A DNA stretch of 64,000 nt from Gelidibacter salicanalis. Its GTDB lineage: Bacteria > Bacteroidota > Bacteroidia > Flavobacteriales > Flavobacteriaceae. Location: NCBI RefSeq assembly GCF_007997285.1, contig NZ_VORX01000008.1, positions 62,001 through 126,000 of the forward strand. The letters run 5' to 3'. Below the pieces are notes generated by a model, which saw only the letters and a program-made list of their open reading frames with translations, did not search any database and was not told the origin of the DNA. Positions 1 through 7,004 of the stretch are shown one piece after another (position 1 is the stretch's first letter; every line of letters starts with the position of its first letter). A program made the translations under genes and the position numbers.

Positions 1-307
1 AAATAACAAAAGCTTACAATCGTCTTCAGGACTTATCTTTAGAGTTTTGGAAGATTATGAACCTCAAAATTTATTATTGCGACAAGCCTATACGGAAGTT
101 TTTAATCAGCAATTAGAGGAAGTACGTTTAAAAGAAGCATTTGAACGGATCTCTAAAAGCAAACTTATTCTTAAATTTGCAAAATCTTTCACACCTTTAA
201 GTTTCCCTATAAAAGTGGATAGTTTACGTCAATCGCTTACCAGTGAAGATCTGGATGCGCGCATCAGACGTATTCGTGATGACGTGATGAAGGAAATCCA
301 GATATGA
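1..307 (+). CDS. Ligase-associated DNA damage response DEXH-box helicase (Lhr-like), C-terminal end only
   Basis: An open frame enters from the left edge (first full codon at position 2) and ends at 307, giving about 101 C-terminal residues. Only the Arg/Lys-rich tail is visible, with no helicase motif. The assignment rests on the 4-base overlap with the downstream pdeM-type gene. In bacteria, the ligase-associated Lhr-type helicase, PdeM, an exonuclease and an ATP-dependent ligase form a known DNA repair cluster. The TTG at 47 lies inside the gene and should not be taken as its start. Family assignment is inferred from context and moderately secure. Confidence 0.72.
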   Translation, partial: NNKSLQSSSGLIFRVLEDYEPQNLLLRQAYTEVFNQQLEEVRLKEAFERISKSKLILKFAKSFTPLSFPIKVDSLRQSLTSEDLDARIRRIRDDVMKEIQI

Positions 308-954
308 CCATTATTACCAAAGATATTACTGTTAGGCATACCATTTTTACCCTTACCAACCAGCGCGCACTCTATTGGAAAGAGCATGAAACCTTAGTAG
401 TGTCTGATCTGCACATCGGTAAAACTGCACATTTTAGAAAAGCAGGGATAGCCATTCCGTCAGCAGTTCTCGATAGTGATTTACACCGTTTACAAACGCT
501 GATCGACCATTTTGTTGTGCGACATATTTTGATTGTGGGCGATTTATTTCATGCTGAAAACAACACGGATATCGATCAATTCCAAAGGTTTATGCAAGCG
601 AATTCAAGTGTTTCCTTTGAACTCATAAAAGGCAATCACGACCGTTTTAAGGATGCTTTTTATCAAACCATGAACATTGCGGTTTTTAAAACTCATAAAG
701 ACATAGATGAGGTCAGATTTGTTCACGATGAACAGCATTGCGATGCGGATATGTTCTGTATATCCGGACATACACATCCAGGAGTGACCATTAAGGGCAG
801 AGGTAAAGTTTTTATTAAACTGCCGTGCTTTGAAGTCTCAGAGCAGCGTTTAATCTTGCCCGCATTCAGTGAATTTACGGGATTGAATACCAAACGCACC
901 GTAGATTATGCAGTGTGTTATGGTTTTACGGCAAAATCATTGTTTGCGCTATAA
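304..954 (+). CDS. pdeM: Ligase-associated DNA damage response endonuclease PdeM (calcineurin-like metallophosphatase)
   Basis: 216 residues with all the metal-binding signatures of a calcineurin-like phosphoesterase: DLH at 35-37, GD at 79-80, GNHD at 110-113 and GHTHP at 155-159. PdeM proteins are cytoplasmic Mn-dependent phosphoesterases that sit with an Lhr-type helicase and a DNA ligase in a repair cluster. The ATG overlaps the helicase stop by four bases (ATGA), indicating translational coupling. No signal peptide is seen, which fits a nucleic-acid substrate. The ligase and exonuclease partners would lie left of the window. Confidence 0.88.
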   Translation: MTIITKDITVRHTIFTLTNQRALYWKEHETLVVSDLHIGKTAHFRKAGIAIPSAVLDSDLHRLQTLIDHFVVRHILIVGDLFHAENNTDIDQFQRFMQANSSVSFELIKGNHDRFKDAFYQTMNIAVFKTHKDIDEVRFVHDEQHCDADMFCISGHTHPGVTIKGRGKVFIKLPCFEVSEQRLILPAFSEFTGLNTKRTVDYAVCYGFTAKSLFAL

Positions 955-1020
955 ATTTTTTTTAATGCGTTACACGTCAATCGAATTTTGCAGTATATTT
1001 AATTCTTAAAATTTATAAAG

Positions 1021-1158
1021 ATGAAAAATATATTTAGAGCGCTTCTAGCAGGATGGGGAGCAAAAAAAGTTGGTGGTGGAAAATGTGGTTGTATTGGAAC
1101 CATAGTAGTTTTTATCATAATTTATGTACTCCTAGGTCCAGTATTCAATATGTTTTAA
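1021..1158 (+). CDS. Small single-pass membrane protein, 45 residues, unknown function
   Basis: An ATG at 1021 opens a 45-residue frame ending in TAA at 1156-1158. The peptide has an amphipathic N-terminus (MKNIFRALLAGWGAKK), a Gly/Cys patch (GGGKCGC) around residues 20-26 and one hydrophobic helix at about 28-44. It stands alone between pdeM and a convergent gene. An imperfect -7-like box (GAATTTTG) lies about 30 bases upstream. Composition and layout look like a real microprotein, but I recognise no family. Coding status rests on the clean start and membrane-like pattern only. Confidence 0.5.
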   Translation: MKNIFRALLAGWGAKKVGGGKCGCIGTIVVFIIIYVLLGPVFNMF

Positions 1159-1255
1159 GACCTAACTGCCTTAAACCCGTTAACTTAATAATATAGTCAG
1201 CTGAATTAAGTGTCTTGTGTCATCACATGGTCATTTTAATTCAGCTTGATCTGTT

Positions 1256-2437
1256 TTATAGCACCTTGTTAGCGATAATTACTATTTTTTCATTGTTCAT
1301 ATTGGTGGTAAAAAACAGGTACTGATCCCCACCATCCTTAATCTTAAAATTATTTCGGATATTTTGAACCGTTTCAGGAAAATTCCGTGTGGTGATGTTT
1401 GCTTTCGCAATTTTTAAACCCTTCACCTGCTTCTTGTTGTAAGGTATCACTTTAAGTATTTCGAAAGCTCTACCTGGGAAATTTAAAAGATGTTCACTGG
1501 TGTATAAATGTGAATGTTTGTGCAATTTAGAAACGCTTAAGACGCTCGTAAGAATATTAAAGCCTCCCGATTTTAGGATTGCTGCATTAGGCTCATAAAG
1601 GAAGTCTAATGGTTTGTTGAAATGATCTTCTGCGGCAGGTTCCTGATTCATAAAAAAATCAAAGTGCTCTACCAGTTGAGATTTGATATTGATCGTTTTT
1701 ATTTCTATTTCCCCAGTAAAGCCGTATTCTAATATCCATAGCAATTCCTTGACTTCATTATTCACCGCAACCACGTGAATTTTTTTCACAAATTTCAATT
1801 CACTTAAACCCACCGTAAGATCTAATAAAGGTGAGGTTTTAATCATGATGTTTTTAGAATGGCTCCAAAGCTTCACTAAATGCTCTGGAATATTTGGCAC
1901 ACAATCGTTTAAAAAAAACACTTTCCCTTTGCTGTCATGACGTCTTGAGGGATCAACATAAATCCAATCAAAAGTAGTTTGTGAACTCTGAAGATAAGAA
2001 AGTCCATCGTCACAAATGCAGGTAATATTTGAGACCTCTAATTGTTCATAATTATGCCGAACTATGGTGCTTAGGTCGCTATTCCATTCGCAATGTGTAA
2101 CTTTTTTAAAGTGTTTTGCAAAATAAAAGGCGTCTACACCAAAACCTCCTGTAAGATCAATCAGCGTTTTCCCGTTAATTAATTTCGATTTGTAATGTGC
2201 TGTAACTTCTGAAGAGGTCTGCTCAATATTTAATTTATTAGGGAAGTATATGTTAGGCTGCTGAAACCAAGTTGGCAGCTTTTTTTCTGATTTTGATTTG
2301 GCTTCAATTTGCTCTACCACTTCCTGAACCGTCACCTCATTAAAAGGCACACCTTTTAGAATTAGCGTAGTAGCATCTGTTTTAAGATGACCATTAATGA
2401 AATCTTGGACTTCAGGAGTTAAGATAGCAACGTTCAT
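1256..2437 (-). CDS. THUMP-like domain class I SAM-dependent methyltransferase
   Basis: 393 residues from the ATG at 2437. A TTG at 2446 would add MIV, but the ATG start matches the usual family start (MN-AIL). The middle holds a Rossmann SAM-binding region: LIDLTGGFGVDAF is motif I, a later acidic residue follows, and YVDPSRR is the catalytic-type DP motif. The C-terminal half matches the THUMP-like domain that follows the methyltransferase in Bacteroidetes proteins. It probably acts on RNA in the cytoplasm, with the substrate unknown. It is followed 26 bases upstream by the AI-2E family gene on the same strand. Confidence 0.8.
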   Translation of the reverse strand: MNVAILTPEVQDFINGHLKTDATTLILKGVPFNEVTVQEVVEQIEAKSKSEKKLPTWFQQPNIYFPNKLNIEQTSSEVTAHYKSKLINGKTLIDLTGGFGVDAFYFAKHFKKVTHCEWNSDLSTIVRHNYEQLEVSNITCICDDGLSYLQSSQTTFDWIYVDPSRRHDSKGKVFFLNDCVPNIPEHLVKLWSHSKNIMIKTSPLLDLTVGLSELKFVKKIHVVAVNNEVKELLWILEYGFTGEIEIKTINIKSQLVEHFDFFMNQEPAAEDHFNKPLDFLYEPNAAILKSGGFNILTSVLSVSKLHKHSHLYTSEHLLNFPGRAFEILKVIPYNKKQVKGLKIAKANITTRNFPETVQNIRNNFKIKDGGDQYLFFTTNMNNEKIVIIANKVL

Positions 2438-2472
2438 GACAATCAATTTGAAGCGAAAATATCAAAAAGTAA

Positions 2473-3561
2473 TTAGAGGTCCTTGGTCAAATGCTTGACA
2501 ATTTTATATTCAGATAAAAATTCTTTAGAAATCACCTTGAGTGTTGTGTAGACAGGTACCGCCATAATCATTCCAGGGATGCTGAAGAGAAGACCGCCAC
2601 AAATAATAACGATAAAGACTTCTAAGGGATGGGAACGCACGCTATGGCTAAAAATGATGGGTTGGGATACTAAATTGTCAATAAGCTGTGCAATCCCAAC
2701 ACCAATCAAAACCTTTACAAGAAGCGGTAGTAAATCTGACGAAAAATCGGCACCCAAATTGTTAGACACCACCACCAAAATCATCACTACGCCACCTAAT
2801 AACGGTCCTAAATAGGGTACAATATTAAGAAATGCGCAAATAATTGCTATCGCCAAGGCATTTTTAACATCAATAAACATCAGTAAAACAAGGTAAAATA
2901 TGGCCATAATGGTGGTTTGAATCATCAAACCAATAAAGTAACGCGATAGCAATTCCTTAACTTTATCCAAGACTCTAATAAACCGTCGTTCTTTCCCTTC
3001 TTCGGCGAACACAGCGACGGCATTGGAAATCATGCGCTCATCTTTTAATAAAAAGAACGATATGAATAACACTGAGAATAGACCGACAATGAAAGCAGTA
3101 ATATTATTGACAAAAATATCCACAAAACTTTCTACAATCTCTGAATCGAAATTTTTGACTGTATCTGTACGTTTAATGGCTTCGATAATATTGATTTTCT
3201 CTACGCCAAGATATTCACTGGCCTGAATATTCAATTCATTTAAATCGGTTTTTACCATCTCAAAATCAATTTCAGAGATGTTTTTGCTTTGCTCTAAAAT
3301 AATAGGAACAAAAATCCACAAAATTAAAGTGAAAAGGCCACCTATAATGAGCAAGGTGATAAATGCCGAAAGGTTTTTGCCAAGACGCAATCTATTTTTG
3401 AGAAAATAAACCACTGGTCTGAAAATCAATGAAATAACACCAGCAATAAATAAGTATAGAATAAGGGACTGTATTTGATAAAGAATATAAGCAAAGATTA
3501 TAATGCCAAATACAATGGCCAAGGTTTTTAAAAGCCCTTTAGAGATAGCGTTCGATTTCAT
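2473..3561 (-). CDS. AI-2E family transporter (PF01594 permease)
   Basis: 362 residues with about seven or eight hydrophobic segments: two at roughly 10-50, one at 62-85, one near 150-172, and a cluster from 205 to 340. The loop at 85-150 between the N-terminal and C-terminal helices is typical of the family. Members include the E. coli TqsA autoinducer exporter and Na+/H+ antiporters, so the substrate cannot be read from sequence. A -7 box sits 15-22 bases upstream of the ATG. The gene is likely co-transcribed with the methyltransferase that follows it. Confidence 0.86.
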   Translation of the reverse strand: MKSNAISKGLLKTLAIVFGIIIFAYILYQIQSLILYLFIAGVISLIFRPVVYFLKNRLRLGKNLSAFITLLIIGGLFTLILWIFVPIILEQSKNISEIDFEMVKTDLNELNIQASEYLGVEKINIIEAIKRTDTVKNFDSEIVESFVDIFVNNITAFIVGLFSVLFISFFLLKDERMISNAVAVFAEEGKERRFIRVLDKVKELLSRYFIGLMIQTTIMAIFYLVLLMFIDVKNALAIAIICAFLNIVPYLGPLLGGVVMILVVVSNNLGADFSSDLLPLLVKVLIGVGIAQLIDNLVSQPIIFSHSVRSHPLEVFIVIICGGLLFSIPGMIMAVPVYTTLKVISKEFLSEYKIVKHLTKDL

Positions 3562-3575
3562 GTTTTAAATTTAGC

Positions 3576-3583
3576 CAAATTTA
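3576..3583 (-). promoter_or_regulatory. Bacteroidetes -7 promoter box upstream of the AI-2E transporter gene
   Basis: Read on the minus strand this is TAAATTTG, an exact match to TAnnTTTG, ending 15 bases before the ATG at 3561. No good -33 TTG/TTTG stands at the usual distance, so the call rests on the -7 box and its position. Confidence 0.45.
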
Positions 3584-3646
3584 GGTTGCAGTTGCAAGAA
3601 ACTTTAACGGTTTTCGAAATAATACTAAAAAATTCGCATCAATTCT

Positions 3647-4150
3647 CTAATCAGTGAGTTGCCTGGTTATTTCATACAAGGCAATACTGGTGGCCTGTGT
3701 GACATTCATGCTGCTATTTTGTCCAAACATAGAAATGTGCAAAACCTGATCTGCCAATGTTAAACAGAACTCTGAAATCCCGAAATTTTCATCGCCAACC
3801 AATAATACTATCGGCTTTTTTTTATCAAACCTAGCAGTATGAAGTGGTTGGCTTATTTCGGTAATTTCAAGAGCTACCATATGATAACCAGCTGTTTTAA
3901 GTTTCAGGAGGATTTCAGAACTATCGTCGTGGGTTTCATAGGGCACATACTTTTCAGTAGATCGAGAGGTTTTGGTCATTTTCCTCCCCAACGGAATCGA
4001 ACTTCCACAAAAGATGATTTTCTCAATCCCGAAAGCATCAGCGCTGCGGAATAAACTTCCAATATTTGCTGCGTTTGTCACATTTTCACAGACGATTATT
4101 ATAGGAAATGTCTTAGCAGCGAATTTGGAAGTGTAGTGGGTGAGTTGCAT
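3647..4150 (-). CDS. TrmH/SpoU-family RNA 2'-O-methyltransferase
   Basis: 167 residues from the ATG at 4150. The three SPOUT/TrmH motifs are present: NAANIGSLFRSADAFG near residues 26-41, LLVGDENFG, and a C-terminal ISMFGQNSSMNVTQA block that forms the knotted SAM site. An upstream in-frame ATG at 4261 would add 37 residues. That extension is a translation of a seven-base tandem repeat (4160-4229) and looks like low-complexity Asn/Gln/Lys/Ser, so I reject it. It probably methylates tRNA or rRNA ribose; the exact position is unknown. Confidence 0.85.
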   Translation of the reverse strand: MQLTHYTSKFAAKTFPIIIVCENVTNAANIGSLFRSADAFGIEKIIFCGSSIPLGRKMTKTSRSTEKYVPYETHDDSSEILLKLKTAGYHMVALEITEISQPLHTARFDKKKPIVLLVGDENFGISEFCLTLADQVLHISMFGQNSSMNVTQATSIALYEITRQLTD

Positions 4151-4159
4151 GGGGTTGGG

Positions 4160-4229
4160 GATTGTTGATTGATGATTTTTGATTGATGATTTTTGATTGT
4201 TGATTGGTGATTTTTGATTGGTTATTTTT
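4160..4229. repeat. Ten-unit heptanucleotide tandem array (GATTnnT)
   Basis: Ten consecutive seven-base units occupy 70 bases: GATTGTT, GATTGAT, GATTTTT, GATTGAT, GATTTTT, GATTGTT, GATTGGT, GATTTTT, GATTGGT, TATTTTT. The array starts ten bases upstream of the TrmH-family ATG at 4150 and lies inside the longer in-frame extension of that gene. Seven is not a multiple of three, so a change in copy number would shift the frame of any product starting at 4261. Confidence 0.85.
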
Positions 4230-4300
4230 GAACTGAGAAAGTGATATTCAATATTTTTCACAAACTAAAGGAATTGCATCGGTACAAAAGTGCATGACGA

Positions 4301-4969
4301 TCAATTTATAAATACATAATTCACAATATTAGCTCCCATTTTTAGGGCTTTCTCTCTCACTTCAACAGGGTCGTTATGTACTTCTGCATCTTCCCAACCA
4401 TTGCCTAAATCACTTTCATAGGTAAATAAGAGTATTAAACGCTCGTTTTCGAAAATGCCAAAGGCTTGCGGCCTCTTGCCATCGTGCTCATGTATTTTAG
4501 GAAGACCTTCTGGAAATTTATAGGGGGCTTTAAAGATCGGATGGGTTTTGGGTAACTCAATCAACTCCTTATTTGGGAATACTTTTTTAAGTTCTTTCAC
4601 AATATAGGGTTCCATCCCGTAGTTGTCATCAATATGTAAAAAACCACCGCTGATAAGGTAATTTCTCAAATTTTCTGCATCTGTTTCGCTAAAAAATACA
4701 TTGCCATGTCCGGTCATATGAAGTAAAGGATACTGAAAAATATCAGGACTATCAACTTCTACGGTCTGTGGTTTGGAATTGATCTTAGTATTGATATTGG
4801 CGTTGCAAAATGCAATTAAATTGGGTAAGGCTGTAGGATTAGCATACCAATCTCCACCACCTTTATATTTCAGAACGGCAATATCCTGCGCAATTATGGA
4901 ATGTGTGGTACACAATCCAAAAACAAATACTAAGAAGAAGTGCATGGATAAGGTTCTGTTGCGTGTCAT
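4301..4969 (-). CDS. Secreted DUF4159 domain protein
   Basis: 222 residues. The N-terminus carries a signal peptide ending around IIAQ-D (residues 25-29), and the rest is the DUF4159 domain (glutamine-amidotransferase-like fold, function unknown). Family features seen are GGGDWYANPTALPNL near residue 37, HMTGHGNVFF, GGFLHIDDNYG and HDGKRPQAFGI. A second ATG at 4945 starts a cleaner signal peptide (MHFFLVFVFG). A -7 box at 4974-4981 lies only four bases from the first ATG, so the 4945 start may be the real one. No partner genes of the usual gliding or BatA-type clusters are adjacent. Confidence 0.8.
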   Translation of the reverse strand: MTRNRTLSMHFFLVFVFGLCTTHSIIAQDIAVLKYKGGGDWYANPTALPNLIAFCNANINTKINSKPQTVEVDSPDIFQYPLLHMTGHGNVFFSETDAENLRNYLISGGFLHIDDNYGMEPYIVKELKKVFPNKELIELPKTHPIFKAPYKFPEGLPKIHEHDGKRPQAFGIFENERLILLFTYESDLGNGWEDAEVHNDPVEVREKALKMGANIVNYVFIN

Positions 4970-4973
4970 ACTT

Positions 4974-4981
4974 CAAAAATA
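4974..4981 (-). promoter_or_regulatory. -7 promoter box for the DUF4159 gene
   Basis: On the minus strand it reads TATTTTTG, an exact TAnnTTTG. It stops four bases before the ATG at 4969. A start site six or seven bases downstream would fall in or next to that ATG, giving either a leaderless message or use of the internal ATG at 4945. Confidence 0.35.
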
Positions 4982-5153
4982 GAAATAAAAATAAGGAATA
5001 GGGCGATTACAGATCTATTTATAAGTTATTAAAATCATAATTATATAATGTTTCAAATACCATACAACATGTAATTAATTTGAGCTTTATGAGATTTTAT
5101 TATCGTAGTAATACGCTCATTATAAATCTATTATAACGCTTTATATTATCTTT

Positions 5154-5858
5154 TTATTCATTGGCATACACAACGCTATGGCAAGCTACAACTGCAGCTG
5201 TTTCGGTTCGTAATCGGGTGTTTCCAAGCGTTACCGGTTGAAACCCTTTGGATAGAGCAGAACTAATTTCCTTGACACTAAAATCGCCTTCGGGACCAAT
5301 TAAAATAAGCACATCCTGTTGCGGCTTTAGTACCATCTTTAAAGATTTGCGATCCGTCTCCTCACAATGGGCAATAAATTTTTGACCTTCAAAATCTTGC
5401 GCTATAAATTCAGAAAACGGAATTGCTTCCTGAAGTTCTGGTAAATAATTCTGCAACGATTGCTTCATGGCCGATTGCAAAATTTTTTCAAATCGGTCAT
5501 TCTTTATCACTTTACGCTCACTATGGTCACAAATAATTGGGGTAATGGTATCCACGCCAAGTTCCGTGGCTTTTTCCAAAAACCATTCATAACGATCGTT
5601 CATCTTTGTAGGCGCAACTGCCAGATGAATTTTGTAAGGGCGGGGCGCTTCATATGTTTTGGATAAAATCGTTGCTCGACAGTTTTTCAGGTCTGCACTA
5701 GTGATTTCTGCAATAAAAAACCCTCCCTGACCATTGGTAATTTGAAGTTGATCGCCAGTACTTTTACGAAGGACTTTCACGATATGCCTGCTTTCATCCT
5801 TTAAAAAGGCGATTTCAGTTGTTGTTTCGGTGATGGTGGGATTGTAGAACAGTTGCAT
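5154..5858 (-). CDS. rsmE: 16S rRNA (uracil(1498)-N(3))-methyltransferase RsmE
   Basis: 234 residues, the normal size for RsmE. The N-terminal PUA-like part (1-70) includes HIVKVLRK, and the C-terminal SPOUT domain carries IGPEGDFS at 187-194 and LGNTRLRTETAA at 211-222, the knot that binds SAM. RsmE methylates N3 of U1498 in 16S rRNA. It lies 14 bases downstream of tsaD on the same strand, so the two are very likely one operon. Confidence 0.93.
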   Translation of the reverse strand: MQLFYNPTITETTTEIAFLKDESRHIVKVLRKSTGDQLQITNGQGGFFIAEITSADLKNCRATILSKTYEAPRPYKIHLAVAPTKMNDRYEWFLEKATELGVDTITPIICDHSERKVIKNDRFEKILQSAMKQSLQNYLPELQEAIPFSEFIAQDFEGQKFIAHCEETDRKSLKMVLKPQQDVLILIGPEGDFSVKEISSALSKGFQPVTLGNTRLRTETAAVVACHSVVYANE

Positions 5859-5872
5859 GGCATCTGAGTAAT

Positions 5873-6895
5873 TTAAATTTTTAAACGTGAGGAAGCGGTT
5901 ACACTCTGTTCTGCAAAATCTTGTTCTAAATACTTCAGATAACCCACAATGGCAATCATTGCCGCATTGTCTGTCGTAAACTCAAACTTAGGCACATAGG
6001 TGGTCCATCCAAATTTTGCTTCACCATTTTTAAGTGCCTGTCTAATGCCGGTATTAGCTGAAACACCACCCCCAATCGCAATGTGAGTAAGACCAGTTGC
6101 CTTGGTGGCAAGCTTCAATTTGTCCATCAAAATTCCGATGATGGTGTATTGAATGGAGGCACAGATATCGTTTAAATGTTCTTCAATAAAATTCGGATTC
6201 GCTTTGATTTCCTTTTGAATAAAATAAAGAATAGCGGTTTTTAATCCTGAAAAACTGAAATTTAGGCCGTCAACTTTAGGCTTGGTGAATTTAAAGGCTT
6301 TTGGATTGCCCAGTTTGGCACGTCGGTCAATTTCTGGACCTGCAGGATAACCCAGTCCCAATAGTTTGCCACTTTTGTCAAAAGCTTCACCTACCGCATC
6401 ATCAATGGTTTCCCCAATGACCTCCATGTCGAAATGGGAGTTCACTCGTACAATTTGAGTATGTCCACCAGAAATGGTCATGGCCAAAAATGGAAATGGA
6501 GGTTTTTCAAATCCTTCCTCATCTATAAAATGCGCCAAAATATGTGCTTGCATGTGGTTGACGTCAATTAGGGGAATGCCGAGTCCGTAGGCCAACGATT
6601 TCGCAAAAGAAGTACCAACCAACAACGAGCCCATTAATCCGGGACCACGTGTAAAGGCAACGGCATTGAGTTGATTTTTGTCCACATTGGCCTTCTTTAA
6701 GGCCTGATCTACAACAGGTACAATATTTTGTTGATGGGCACGTGAAGCCAGTTCTGGCACCACACCACCATAGGCTTCATGAATACTTTGTCCCGCAACA
6801 ACATTGCTCAATATTTTGCCGTTAAGCATCACGGAAGCAGCAGTATCATCGCAGGAAGACTCAATCGCAAGAATATAAATATTTTGTATCGCCAT
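5873..6895 (-). CDS. tsaD: tRNA N6-threonylcarbamoyladenosine transferase TsaD
   Basis: 340 residues. The ATPase-like fold starts with ILAIESSCDDT, and the metal-binding HMQAH lies at 114-118. The GGGVSAN and TTDNAAM blocks are conserved near the C-terminus. TsaD works with TsaB and TsaE to make t6A37 in ANN-decoding tRNAs and is normally essential. It is divergent from tamB, an arrangement often seen in Bacteroidetes, and is followed closely by rsmE. Confidence 0.95.
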   Translation of the reverse strand: MAIQNIYILAIESSCDDTAASVMLNGKILSNVVAGQSIHEAYGGVVPELASRAHQQNIVPVVDQALKKANVDKNQLNAVAFTRGPGLMGSLLVGTSFAKSLAYGLGIPLIDVNHMQAHILAHFIDEEGFEKPPFPFLAMTISGGHTQIVRVNSHFDMEVIGETIDDAVGEAFDKSGKLLGLGYPAGPEIDRRAKLGNPKAFKFTKPKVDGLNFSFSGLKTAILYFIQKEIKANPNFIEEHLNDICASIQYTIIGILMDKLKLATKATGLTHIAIGGGVSANTGIRQALKNGEAKFGWTTYVPKFEFTTDNAAMIAIVGYLKYLEQDFAEQSVTASSRLKI

Positions 6896-6921
6896 TAGTA
6901 AGAATTAGGCACAATAATTGT

Positions 6922-6929
6922 TAATTTTG
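6922..6929 (+). promoter_or_regulatory. -7 promoter box for tamB
   Basis: TAATTTTG, an exact TAnnTTTG, in the tsaD-tamB divergent gap. It predicts a transcript starting near 6936, so translation of tamB must begin after that point. No clear -33 element. Confidence 0.45.
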
Positions 6930-7004
6930 GCTTCAAAGTTATAACTTTTAAAACGTATCAAAAAACTTTTAAAAATAGCATCTAAAATTGTAGCAATAAT
7001 CCTA

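Noticed and set aside
3980-4010. A tRNA-like GGAATCGAAC sequence
   Set aside because: It is inside the TrmH-type coding region and has no acceptor stem or anticodon arm.
4151-4261. N-terminal extension of the TrmH-type gene
   Set aside because: It is a translation of the seven-base array and a low-complexity Asn/Gln/Lys sequence; the methyltransferase fold is complete from the ATG at 4150.
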